DNA of 14,582 bases from an uncultured Clostridia bacterium (GCA_946059285.1 CAMGMW010000009.1:1-14582); one strand, 5' to 3'; shown: positions 1 to 7,473, numbered from the stretch's first letter. Program-made: numbers and translations. Notes: generated by a model not told the origin, from the sequence alone.

Positions 1-141
1 CTAGTTCTTGATAAATAGCAGCTTTTTATTGCGCCGCAGGCACGTCAAGAACTTATGAGGCGGCTTTTGCGGCGGTCTGCCGCAAAAGGGCGACGCAAAC
101 TGCGGCCTTTCTGATAAAAATCTTTTTATCAGAAAATAGTA
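1..141 (+). repeat. MITE-like palindromic repeat, copy A
   Basis: First of three copies of a ~135-148 bp repeat in the window (others 4289-4436 inverted and 11379-11513). The left end reads CTAGTTCTTGAT and the right end, TTATCAGAAAATAG, is followed by TA at 140-141. The ends are imperfect inverted repeats. Internal stems visible: AGTTCTTGA (3-11) with TCAAGAACT (45-53); CTTTTGCGGC (64-73) with GCCGCAAAAG (79-88); TTTCTGATAAAAA (108-120) with TTTTTATCAGAAA (123-135). There is no coding capacity. The window begins exactly at the element's first base, so the flanking TA cannot be seen. On the minus strand the element starts immediately after the trxA stop codon. TA edges and short terminal inverted repeats fit a non-autonomous IS630/Tc1-like element, but no transposase is present, so the family is inference. 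Confidence 0.75.
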
Positions 142-456
142 TCAGATATGCAGCATGGATAGGATCTGTTCCTTCTGACGGTAGCCTACCGCCTTACTGA
201 CAACCTTTCCGTCTTTAAATACCATCAGGGTTGGAATGCTGTCTATCCGGAAGCGTGTGGCAAGCTCCGGTTCTTCGTCTACATTGATTTTTCCGACCTT
301 AACCTGATGCTCCAGTTCCGATGCGATTTCCTTTACAATCGGCGCCACCATGCGGCACGGTCCGCACCATGCGGCCCAGAAGTCCACCAGTACAGGCTGC
401 TCCGATTGCAGTACCTCTGCCTCAAAGTTCTGGTTTGTCAATTTGATTTCCGCCAT
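142..456 (-). CDS. trxA: Thioredoxin
   Basis: A 104-residue single-domain thioredoxin, the normal length for the family. The redox motif WCGPC is at residues 30-34 and the cis-proline loop IPT at about 74-76. No signal peptide is visible, so it should be a cytoplasmic disulfide reductant fed by thioredoxin reductase, which is not in the window. The start is supported by AAAGGAG seven bases upstream. It is the last gene of the hydE-hydG-hydF run, 26 bases after hydF, so it is probably co-transcribed. A role in keeping the maturation enzymes or hydrogenase reduced is inference. The repeat copy A begins directly after its stop codon, so its transcript would run straight into those hairpins. Identification as a thioredoxin is secure; whether it is the main housekeeping TrxA is not shown. 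Confidence 0.93.
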   Translation of the reverse strand: MAEIKLTNQNFEAEVLQSEQPVLVDFWAAWCGPCRMVAPIVKEIASELEHQVKVGKINVDEEPELATRFRIDSIPTLMVFKDGKVVSKAVGYRQKEQILSMLHI

Positions 457-482
457 GTTCCTTCTCCTTTCTTATGTTTGTT

Positions 483-1667
483 TTACCGTTCCTTCGGAAA
501 TGCGCGGAGGCTGCGCTGCAGAATCCCCGCGGTGTGTGCGATCAGCGTGCCGTAATTGGTAAAAGGCACGCCCTGATCGATCGCGCATTTCATGCGATAT
601 TGTATTTCCCGCTCATTGAGCATACAGCCGCCGCAATGAATCACAAGCGCATACTCGGACAGCTCCTCCGGAAATTCCGTCCCCGAGCAGGTTTTAATGC
701 TGATCTGCTTCCCCGTATGCTCCATGAGCCATCTGGGTATCTTAACAGTGCCGATATCGTTACATTGGCGATGATGCGTGCAGCCCTCGGCGATGAGCAC
801 CGTGTCTCCGTCCTGCAAACGGTCGATTGCATGCAGACCCTTGATCGCCGTCTGAAGAAAGCCCTTGTGCCTTGCCATCAAAATAGAGAAGGATGTGAGC
901 GGAATGCTGTCCGGCACAATGGAGGCCACATAGCGGAACGCCTGGCTGTCGGTGATCACCAGTGCCGGCGAAATACCGGGTTTTTGGAGTGTTTCGGCAA
1001 GCTCTGTTTCCTTTGTTACGACTGCAATTCCACCGCAATCCAGTACATCACGGAGCACCTGCTGCTGTGGGAGAATCAGTCTCCCCTTCGGCGCGGATTC
1101 ATCCATCGGGGTGACCAAGACCACCAACTCACCGCGCCTGATCAGATCGGAGACAAGCGGTGCCGCCGCCTCCGGCGGACGCAGATGCGCCAGCATTTCT
1201 TTCAGCGCGTGAATATTCCTGCCCGTCAGCGCGCTGACGAAAATCGTATGGTCGTCTTCCGCGCAAGCTTCGCAGTGCTCCGCCTTATTCATGGCGATGA
1301 CATACGGAATGTTTTTCTCCCGGAAAATCTCTAAAAGCTGTTCGTCATACTCTCGCAAGCCGACCATACTGTCAACAACAAGAACGGCAATGTCAGTTTT
1401 GTTCAGAATTTGTCTTGTCTTCCGGAGCCGCTTCTCCCCCAGCTCCCCCGAATCGTCAAAGCCGGGCGTATCAATGATCACGACCGGTCCAAGCGGCAGC
1501 AGCTCCATCGTCTTGGTGACGGGGTCCGTTGTTGTCCCCTTGATATCTGATACAACGGCAAGGTCCTGTCCCGTCACAGCATTGACCAGGCTGGATTTGC
1601 CTGCGTTGCGGCATCCGAAAAAGCCGATGTGCACTCTGTTTGCCACAGGCGTACTGTTCAGTCCCAT
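483..1667 (-). CDS. hydF: [FeFe] hydrogenase H-cluster maturation GTPase HydF
   Basis: HydF is the GTPase scaffold that assembles or carries the 2Fe precursor of the H-cluster and passes it to apo-hydrogenase. The 394-residue length is typical. The N-terminal GTPase domain shows the P-loop GCRNAGKS (18-25), DTPG (66-69), NKAE (127-130) and SAL (145-147). The C-terminal iron-sulfur domain shows CTH (296-298) and HCGGC (344-348), separated as in the family's CxH...HCGGC cluster-binding pattern. GGAGG lies six bases before the ATG. It starts 12 bases after the hydG stop and is followed after 26 bases by trxA, so one transcript is likely. All expected nucleotide and cluster motifs are present, so the protein should be functional. 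No hydA substrate gene is nearby. Confidence 0.96.
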   Translation of the reverse strand: MGLNSTPVANRVHIGFFGCRNAGKSSLVNAVTGQDLAVVSDIKGTTTDPVTKTMELLPLGPVVIIDTPGFDDSGELGEKRLRKTRQILNKTDIAVLVVDSMVGLREYDEQLLEIFREKNIPYVIAMNKAEHCEACAEDDHTIFVSALTGRNIHALKEMLAHLRPPEAAAPLVSDLIRRGELVVLVTPMDESAPKGRLILPQQQVLRDVLDCGGIAVVTKETELAETLQKPGISPALVITDSQAFRYVASIVPDSIPLTSFSILMARHKGFLQTAIKGLHAIDRLQDGDTVLIAEGCTHHRQCNDIGTVKIPRWLMEHTGKQISIKTCSGTEFPEELSEYALVIHCGGCMLNEREIQYRMKCAIDQGVPFTNYGTLIAHTAGILQRSLRAFPKER

Positions 1668-1679
1668 GCTCCACCTCCA

Positions 1680-3128
1680 TCAGAATCGGAAATCACGGCG
1701 GTTGGACGTCCTGATATCCTCAATGCTCTGCCTTGCAATCTTCCTGACTGTTTCCTTTGGGATTCTCGCAAGCTCTTCTTCGATCAGTGCGTTGCCGACC
1801 TGCTTCGTTTCTTCCGAAGCATAATCGGTCAGGAACTCTGCCAGCGTCATCAGCGCATTCGGATGACAGCAGTTGAGAATTTGACCGCTCTTGCACAGAC
1901 TCATGAAGCGGTCACCCGTTCTCCCCTCGCGATAACAGGCGGTGCAGAAGGAAGGAAGAAAGCCCTGTACCATCAGCCAGCGCACCACTTCGTCCAGACT
2001 GCGCTGATCCGACACATCGAACTGCTCGGAATCGTGCGGGCGCTCCGCCTCGGTATAACCGCCCACAGAGGTACGGGAAGCGCCGCTGATTTGGGAAATA
2101 CCCACACGCAGTGCTCTTTCACGCACCGCTTGAGACTCCCTTGTTGAAATGATCATGCCGGTATATGGAACGGCGATCCGGATACAGGCAATGATCTTCA
2201 GAAACATGTCGTCGGAAATGCCGTTATCAAAGGTGTCGGGATCAATATCGTCAGCGCGTTTAAGCCGCGGAACGCTGATGGTATGCGGACCAACTCCGTG
2301 AACCGCCTCCAGATGCTCCGCGTGCATCAAAAGCCCCGCGAATTCATACTTGTACAGCTCCAGACCAAACAGGACTCCAAGCCCTACATCGTCAATACCG
2401 CCCTCCATTGCCCGGTCCATTGCCTCCGTATGGTAGGCATAGTCATGTTTTGGTCCGGTAGGATGCAGCTTCAGATAACTCTCTTGATGATACGTCTCCT
2501 GAAAGAGGATATATGTACCGATTCCCGCTTCTTTCAGCCTGCGGTAGTTTTCTACAGTGGTTGCGGCAATGTTGACATTGACACGGCGAATCGCGCCGTT
2601 TTTGTGCTGGATACCGTAAATTGTCTGTATCGATTCCAGAATATATTCCAGCGGGTTGTGAATCGGGTCCTCCCCTGCTTCAATGGCCAGGCGCTTATGT
2701 CCCATATCCTGCAGGGCGATGACCTCGTTTCTGATTTCCTCCTGCGTCAGCTTTTTTCGGCAAATATGCTTATTCTTCAAATGATATGGGCAGTAGACGC
2801 AGCCGTTGACGCAATAATTGGAAAGGTACAGCGGCGCGAACATAACGATACGATTGCCGTAGAAGGCCAGCTTGATTTCCTCCGCCAATCGGTACATTTC
2901 TTCGACTTTTTCCGGGATTTCACAGGCAAGCAGGACGGATGCTTCTCTGTGCGTCAGTCCCGCGCAATGTACGCCGCGCCCGTTCTTTTTCGGTCTTGCT
3001 TTTTCAAGAAGCCGGTCGATCAATTCCACATTGTTTTTGTTTTCCTCCGCATAGCGGATGGTTTCGAGGATCTCCTCATGGTTGATGAATTCCTCTGCTT
3101 TCCGTGACTTTGGGTCGTAGTTTGCCAT
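1680..3128 (-). CDS. hydG: [FeFe] hydrogenase maturation radical SAM tyrosine lyase HydG
   Basis: HydG cleaves tyrosine to make the CO and CN- ligands of the H-cluster (established for the family). At 482 residues it has full length. The radical-SAM cluster motif CX3CX2C is C106, C110, C113 (CVNGCVYC), at the start of the barrel. The C-terminal second cluster motif CX2CX22C is C395, C398, C421, which is diagnostic of HydG and separates it from ThiH, which lacks it. AAGGAA lies eight bases before the ATG. The gene starts 40 bases after hydE ends and hydF starts 12 bases after it ends, consistent with one operon in the order hydE-hydG-hydF. Nothing is truncated or missing. Confidence 0.97.
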   Translation of the reverse strand: MANYDPKSRKAEEFINHEEILETIRYAEENKNNVELIDRLLEKARPKKNGRGVHCAGLTHREASVLLACEIPEKVEEMYRLAEEIKLAFYGNRIVMFAPLYLSNYCVNGCVYCPYHLKNKHICRKKLTQEEIRNEVIALQDMGHKRLAIEAGEDPIHNPLEYILESIQTIYGIQHKNGAIRRVNVNIAATTVENYRRLKEAGIGTYILFQETYHQESYLKLHPTGPKHDYAYHTEAMDRAMEGGIDDVGLGVLFGLELYKYEFAGLLMHAEHLEAVHGVGPHTISVPRLKRADDIDPDTFDNGISDDMFLKIIACIRIAVPYTGMIISTRESQAVRERALRVGISQISGASRTSVGGYTEAERPHDSEQFDVSDQRSLDEVVRWLMVQGFLPSFCTACYREGRTGDRFMSLCKSGQILNCCHPNALMTLAEFLTDYASEETKQVGNALIEEELARIPKETVRKIARQSIEDIRTSNRRDFRF

Positions 3129-3168
3129 TTGTTTGTTTCCTTTCTTTAGGGTCAGAGTCTCTTTCCCT

Positions 3169-4242
3169 TTAGATTATTTGGTTACGCTTGATATCACCGC
3201 GTGCTGTGACGACCGTATAACCGATCGCCGCCATGCGTTCTTCCAGTTCTTTCTTGCTTTGCGCAGATTCTTCGCCGGTGCAGAGCTTGTTGTCATAAAG
3301 CTCATACTGTGCCCGAACATCCGGCGGAGACAGGTTCGGCATCACCACATTGGCTCCTGCCAGGATTCCCTTTTCCCTGCCGAAGGGGTGGATCGTGCCG
3401 AGAGCGGTAGTCGCCGGAAGCAGAATATTCGGGGAAATCAGCCGCACCAGCGACAGCAAAAAGGTCGTCATTGCAAGCGTCCCTGCAGGGAATCCTGCAA
3501 AAGGTGTCGCATGGTGGGGAATAAATGGTCCGATGCCGCACATATCGGGAGAAAATGTCTCAATCAGTTTTAAATCCTTTGCGATGGTTTGATTGGTCTG
3601 ATAGGGGGAGCCGACCATAAAGCCGCATCCTACCTGATAACCGATCTCTCTTAAATCATGCAGGCACTGTAGCCGCCGCTGCAAAGACAGCTCTTTCGGA
3701 TGCAGTTTCCCGTAATGCAGACTGTCCGCCGTTTCATGCCGTAAGAGGTACCGATCCGCACCCGCCTGAAACAGCGCCGCGTAGCTTTCTCTGGACTTTT
3801 CCCCGAGAGACAGCGTAATCGCGCAGTCCGGGTATCTGCGTTTGACGGACCGGACAATATCGCACAGTACCTCATCAGTAAAGAACGCATCCTCCCCGCC
3901 CTGCAGCACAAAGGTGCGAAAGCCCAGCAAATACCCCTCGTCGCAGCACGCAAGGATCTGCTCTTTCTGAAGCCGGTATCTTTTGCACTGCCGATTGCTT
4001 CGCCGGATGCCGCAGTAAAAGCAGTCGTTCCTGCAATAGTTGCTGATCTCGATCAGTCCGCGGATATAGATTTCGTTTCCGTAAATTCGCCTGCGCACCG
4101 CGACCGCCTGCTGCGCAGCATAATCCGCAGTATCCGCAGACACATGGTCAAGCAGATATTCATACTCCGCCTCCGTCAGGCTGTGCCTGCTGCAAAGCGT
4201 GTCGATCAAGCTACTGCAATAATTTGCCTCTGAACAATTCAT
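3169..4242 (-). CDS. hydE: [FeFe] hydrogenase maturation radical SAM protein HydE
   Basis: HydE is the radical SAM enzyme acting with HydG and HydF in building the dithiolate-bridged subcluster of the H-cluster. From the start chosen here it is 357 residues, near the ~350 usual for the family. The radical-SAM motif CX3CX2C is C70, C74, C77 (CRNDCFYC). An in-frame ATG at 4314 would add 24 residues (MKDFIRKQ...), but those first codons lie in the terminal repeat of MITE-like copy B and do not look like HydE. That start has no ribosome site. The chosen ATG at 4242 begins MNCSEANY and leads into LTEAEYEYLL, which matches how HydE proteins start. Its best ribosome-site candidate, AAAGGA, is rather far upstream (about 18 bases) and lies in the loop of a hairpin at 4252-4286. 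The identity is secure; the start is about 75% sure. Confidence 0.94.
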   Translation of the reverse strand: MNCSEANYCSSLIDTLCSRHSLTEAEYEYLLDHVSADTADYAAQQAVAVRRRIYGNEIYIRGLIEISNYCRNDCFYCGIRRSNRQCKRYRLQKEQILACCDEGYLLGFRTFVLQGGEDAFFTDEVLCDIVRSVKRRYPDCAITLSLGEKSRESYAALFQAGADRYLLRHETADSLHYGKLHPKELSLQRRLQCLHDLREIGYQVGCGFMVGSPYQTNQTIAKDLKLIETFSPDMCGIGPFIPHHATPFAGFPAGTLAMTTFLLSLVRLISPNILLPATTALGTIHPFGREKGILAGANVVMPNLSPPDVRAQYELYDNKLCTGEESAQSKKELEERMAAIGYTVVTARGDIKRNQII

Positions 4243-4251
4243 ACTACAACA

Positions 4252-4286
4252 AATGCCGCATCCTTTCCCGAAAAAGATGCGGCATT
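4252..4286 (-). promoter_or_regulatory. Hairpin in hydE leader with ribosome-site-like loop
   Basis: Perfect 11-base arms AATGCCGCATC (4252-4262) and GATGCGGCATT (4276-4286) with a 13-base loop. On the hydE strand the loop reads TTTTTCGGGAAAG, so the AAAGGA stretch, the only ribosome-site-like sequence before the hydE ATG at 4242, straddles the loop and the downstream arm. One arm could also pair across repeat copy B with 4443-4451. The structure is seen directly; a role in translation control is inference. Confidence 0.5.
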
Positions 4287-4451
4287 GATACTGTTTCCTG
4301 ATAAAATCTTTCATTTTTATCAGAAAGGCGCCACAATTTGCGTCGCCCTTTTGCGGCAGACTGCCGCAAAAGCCGTCTCATAAGTTCTTGACGCGCCTGC
4401 GGCGCTATAAAAGCTTCTTTTTATCAAGAACTAGTATGAAATCGCATCTTT
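4273..4451 (-). other. Split inverted repeat interrupted by MITE-like copy B
   Basis: AAAGATGCG at 4273-4281 and CGCATCTTT at 4443-4451 are perfect 9-base inverted arms lying just outside both ends of repeat copy B (4289-4436). If the repeat and one TA are removed, the hydE-strand sequence reads AAAGATGCG, a short loop, then CGCATCTTTTT, which is a terminator-like hairpin with a T-run. This suggests an ancestral terminator or attenuator between the TM1266-like gene and hydE whose loop received the insertion. The arms are seen; the history is inferred. Confidence 0.55.
4289..4436 (-). repeat. MITE-like palindromic repeat, copy B (inverted)
   Basis: Reverse-orientation copy of the repeat at 1-141, with TA at both edges (4289-4290 and 4435-4436). 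On the minus strand its left end is ATACTAGTTCTTGAT and its right end reverse-complements to a close match of ATACTATTTTCTGAT, giving terminal inverted repeats of about 20 bases with a few mismatches. The same internal stems occur: AGTTCTTGA/TCAAGAACT and CTTTTGCGGC/GCCGCAAAAG. It separates the TM1266-like gene from hydE. With copy A it brackets hydE-hydG-hydF-trxA as inverted repeats. Its right terminal stem supplies an ATG (4314) in frame with hydE. Confidence 0.78.
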
Positions 4452-4497
4452 CGCTTCAACTCCGTTTCAGCGTCAGGGGGGATGTATTCTCCTTATT

Positions 4498-4749
4498 CTA
4501 TTCGCTTACCTTGGAATAGGCAGCTTTCGCGGATACTCCGTCCAGTCTGCCCAAAAGACCGGTCAGCGCGTTGATGACATCCTGTGGCGCATCAATGGCA
4601 ATGCTAATGATGTTGATGTTCTTCTGCCGATAAGGAATACCCATCCGGCCAATTACATAAGCGCTATATTGGTGCAGTAAATCATTGAGTTTGCCGACAC
4701 TGACCGGGTTGTCAACAATAATACTGATCACCGCAACTCTTGTGTCCAT
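4498..4749 (-). CDS. TM1266-type iron-only hydrogenase system protein (ACT/NikR-C-like)
   Basis: An 83-residue protein with the pattern of the small family named after Thermotoga TM1266, often called a putative iron-only hydrogenase system regulator. It starts MDTRVAVISIIV, then a helix around VGKLNDLLHQYS, the strand segment GRMGIPYRQKNINIISIAID, and a second helix PQDVINALTGLLGRLDGV. That is the beta-alpha-beta arrangement of an ACT or NikR C-terminal domain. There is no DNA-binding domain, so direct transcription control is unproven. It commonly sits beside hydE, hydF and hydG, as here. GAGGG about seven bases upstream supports the start. It lies 117 bases after the flavodiiron gene and is now separated from hydE by repeat copy B. 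Family assignment is from pattern recognition. Confidence 0.85.
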   Translation of the reverse strand: MDTRVAVISIIVDNPVSVGKLNDLLHQYSAYVIGRMGIPYRQKNINIISIAIDAPQDVINALTGLLGRLDGVSAKAAYSKVSE

Positions 4750-4866
4750 GAATTTTCCCTCTTTTCAGCAAAATCAGCCATCTGCCGCAATGTCTATTAC
4801 CATACGTCCGGGCTTTGATCGCGTCGGTTGCAAAATGCACATGGAATTCCAAGCGCATCCCGCTTG

Positions 4867-6657
4867 TCACGCGATCGGCTCAAAGTCGGCTGCACCATGC
4901 TTGCAAAGGGGACAAACGATGTCCTCCGGCAGCTCCTCACCCTCATATACCCAACCGCAGATCTTGCAAACAAAGCCCTTTTTGCCCTCCGTTTTGGGCT
5001 TTGGCTTCACGTTGTTCTGATAGTAGGTATACGTCATTGTCTCCGCGTTTGAGATCACCCTGGCCTCGGTGATGCTGCAAATAAACATTCCGTGCGTGTC
5101 CAGATCGATATACTGCTCAACCTTCAACGACATAAAGGAATTGATATATCTCGGAAGGAACGCAAGCCCGTTGTCCGAACGAAGCGGCGGGCAGTCCGCA
5201 AACTTGTCCACCTCACGACCACTGCGGAAGCCAAATGCCTCAAAAATCTGAAACGGCGCTTCCACTGACAGGCAGTTGACATTCATGATTCCGGTTTTCT
5301 TGATGATGTGATGGGAATAGTTCGCCTTGTTGATGGTCACGGCAATGCGATTCGGGGTATTCGTTACCTGAGAAACCGTGTTGACGATCAAACCATTGTC
5401 TTTGCCGCCGTCATTACAGGTCACAACATACAGTCCATAGCCGATGTTGAACAGCGCAGACAGATCATTTTTGTTCGCCGTTTCGCTGTGCTGCGCAATA
5501 TAATCCCTTGACAGTTCTCCGGCAAGGGCGTCGAGCTGTGCGTTGCTTGTCTCATTCAAGGCCGATTTGATGGTAACGATCGGCTCGGCAAAGGTCAGAT
5601 TCTTGCACTTCTCCAGCATTCCCTTCATGACCTTCGCCGCCAGAGGTGCCCAGGTACCGTTTTCGATCAAGGCGACCGTACGGTTCTGATAATCTCGTTC
5701 TGTCAAATGTTCGATAAATTGACGCATAAACGGAAAAATATCGGCGTTGTACGTCGTTGTCGCAAGAACCAGCTTTCCGTACCGGAAGGCATCCTCAACC
5801 GCCTCTGCCATGTCCTCCCGTGCAAGATCGCATACAACCACTTTCGGGCAGCCATTGGCAAGGAGCTTCTGCTCCAGCAGCTTGACCGCTTTCCTTGTAT
5901 TCCCGTATACTGAAGTATAAGCGATCATCACGCCTTCGCTCTCCACAGCATAGGACGACCATGTATGATACAGATTCAGATAGTAGCCGAGGTTTTCCGT
6001 CAGCACAGGACCGTGCAGTGGGCAGATGATATCGAGGTCCAGCCCTGCGGCCTTTTTCAGCAGGTTCTGCACCTGTGTGCCATACTTGCCGACAATGCCG
6101 AAATAGTATCTGCGCGCCTCACAAGCCCAGTCCTCGTCCACATCCAGCGCGCCGAATTTTCCGAAGCCGTCTGCGGAAAACAAAACTTTGTCGGTGCTGT
6201 CATAGGTGACAATCACCTCAGGCCAGTGCACCATGGGTGCGGTCACAAATGTCAGCTCATGCCGACCCAGGCTGAGGGTGTCCCCCTCTCCGACCACGGT
6301 TCTATTGTCAGAAAAGTCTGTTCCGAAAAACTGACCCATCATTGCGAAGGCTTTCGCCGAGGCAACAATTCTTGTCTCCGGATAGACCTTCATGAAACTA
6401 ACGATGCTGCCTGAATGATCCGGCTCCATATGCTGAACAATAAGGTAACTCGGCTTTCTTCCGCACAGCGCTGCCTCCAGCGCATCCAGCCACTCATGCG
6501 TAAAGGCCGCGTCCACCGTGTCCATCACCGCGATCTTGTCATCCAGAATCACATAAGAGTTGTATGCCATTCCATTGGGGACCGCATACTGTCCTTCAAA
6601 CAAGTCAATCTTGTGATCGTTGACACCGATATACCGAATGTCGTTTGTAATGTTCAT
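4867..6657 (-). CDS. Flavodiiron protein fused to flavin reductase-like and rubredoxin domains
   Basis: A 596-residue A-type flavoprotein that should reduce O2 to water or NO to N2O in the cytoplasm, protecting anaerobic metabolism. Domains in order: metallo-beta-lactamase-like diiron core (about 1-240), flavodoxin (about 243-390, TSVYGNTRKA), flavin reductase-like FMN domain (about 398-550), rubredoxin (about 561-596). The diiron ligands expected for the family are all present: H76, E78, D80, H144, D163, H215. The rubredoxin cysteines are C564, C567, C582, C585. The two extra domains could deliver electrons within one chain, so no separate rubredoxin or reductase may be needed. GGAGGG lies upstream of the ATG. 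It is 26 bases after the ZIP gene, so the two are likely co-transcribed. The choice between O2 and NO as substrate cannot be made from sequence. Confidence 0.93.
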   Translation of the reverse strand: MNITNDIRYIGVNDHKIDLFEGQYAVPNGMAYNSYVILDDKIAVMDTVDAAFTHEWLDALEAALCGRKPSYLIVQHMEPDHSGSIVSFMKVYPETRIVASAKAFAMMGQFFGTDFSDNRTVVGEGDTLSLGRHELTFVTAPMVHWPEVIVTYDSTDKVLFSADGFGKFGALDVDEDWACEARRYYFGIVGKYGTQVQNLLKKAAGLDLDIICPLHGPVLTENLGYYLNLYHTWSSYAVESEGVMIAYTSVYGNTRKAVKLLEQKLLANGCPKVVVCDLAREDMAEAVEDAFRYGKLVLATTTYNADIFPFMRQFIEHLTERDYQNRTVALIENGTWAPLAAKVMKGMLEKCKNLTFAEPIVTIKSALNETSNAQLDALAGELSRDYIAQHSETANKNDLSALFNIGYGLYVVTCNDGGKDNGLIVNTVSQVTNTPNRIAVTINKANYSHHIIKKTGIMNVNCLSVEAPFQIFEAFGFRSGREVDKFADCPPLRSDNGLAFLPRYINSFMSLKVEQYIDLDTHGMFICSITEARVISNAETMTYTYYQNNVKPKPKTEGKKGFVCKICGWVYEGEELPEDIVCPLCKHGAADFEPIA

Positions 6658-6683
6658 ATGTACCCTCCGTATGATAGTATTTT

Positions 6684-7442
6684 TTAAATAAATCGATCCA
6701 TCACCAGCATGAGGCAGAATCCTGCCAGCAGCGCATAGGTCGCACCCCGCTCGTTCCCGTGGGCATGGGTCTCCGGAATCATCTCGTCGCTGATTACATA
6801 AAGCATTGTCCCGCCTGCAAAGGCAAGCGCGAAAGGCAATATCGCAGCAGACAGGCTAACTGCAAAATAACCGATCAGCGTTCCGAGGACCTCAATCAAA
6901 CCGGTGGACGCCGCCACAAGAAAAGTCCGTTTTCGGCTGATGCCCGCTGCCAGCATGGGCGCGATGATAACCATGCCCTCCGGAATATTCTGAAGCGCAA
7001 TTCCCCCGGCAATCGTAAATGCTTCCGCATGACTGCCCGATCCAAAGCCAACGCCTGCCGCAATTCCCTCCGGAAAATTGTGAATGGCAATGGCCAGCAC
7101 AAACAGCAGGACCTTGCTGACTCTTGCGGTGCCGTCCGGATGGTTTTCCTGATCCGCGCCCACCAAGCGGTGCAGGTGCGGGACCAGGCGGTCGATCAGA
7201 TTCAGGCAGATTGCACCGCAAAACACACCTGCCACCGTGATTGGAACTGCCCACCCTCCCCCGTTTTCCAATGAAGGAAGAATCAGACCGATGATGGCCG
7301 CAGCCAACATAACGCCAGCCGCGAAGCCAAGCACAATATCGCTGAATTTATGGGAGGTCTTCTTGAAGGCAAAGCCGAGCAAAGCTCCGATCACCGTTGC
7401 GCCTCCGACTCCCAAAGCCGTCAGTAAAACAAGTTTCATCAT
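6684..7442 (-). CDS. ZIP family divalent metal transporter (GufA/ZupT-like)
   Basis: A 252-residue integral membrane protein with about eight hydrophobic segments. The two metal-site motifs of ZIP transporters are present: HNFPEG (121-126, fourth transmembrane segment) and QNIPEG (151-156, fifth). A short His/Asp-containing cytoplasmic loop, QENHPDGTARV, lies near 98-108 as expected. It should import zinc, iron or another divalent metal; the ion cannot be told from sequence. Two ATGs are adjacent (7442 and 7439). GGAGGG is only four bases from the first and seven from the second, so translation may begin at the second. It is the first gene of the left minus-strand block, 26 bases before the flavodiiron gene. 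Iron supply for the iron-heavy proteins downstream is an attractive inference only. Confidence 0.92.
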   Translation of the reverse strand: MMKLVLLTALGVGGATVIGALLGFAFKKTSHKFSDIVLGFAAGVMLAAAIIGLILPSLENGGGWAVPITVAGVFCGAICLNLIDRLVPHLHRLVGADQENHPDGTARVSKVLLFVLAIAIHNFPEGIAAGVGFGSGSHAEAFTIAGGIALQNIPEGMVIIAPMLAAGISRKRTFLVAASTGLIEVLGTLIGYFAVSLSAAILPFALAFAGGTMLYVISDEMIPETHAHGNERGATYALLAGFCLMLVMDRFI

Positions 7443-7473
7443 GCACCCTCCATTTCACGGGCATGTGGATATG

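Noticed and set aside
474..1334. Long open frame on the plus strand opposite hydF
   Set aside because: It is the mirror of hydF codon structure. It has no ribosome site and no recognisable protein pattern, while the minus-strand frame has every HydF motif.
2283..3107. Long open frame on the plus strand opposite hydG
   Set aside because: Antisense shadow of hydG; the protein has no family pattern and there is no promoter or ribosome site.
4443..4497. AAGGAG (4488-4493, minus strand) just after the TM1266-like gene as the ribosome site of another small gene
   Set aside because: The codon at the right distance is ATC, and the only short frame runs into the repeat and stops. It might be a leftover of a pre-insertion start but cannot be supported.
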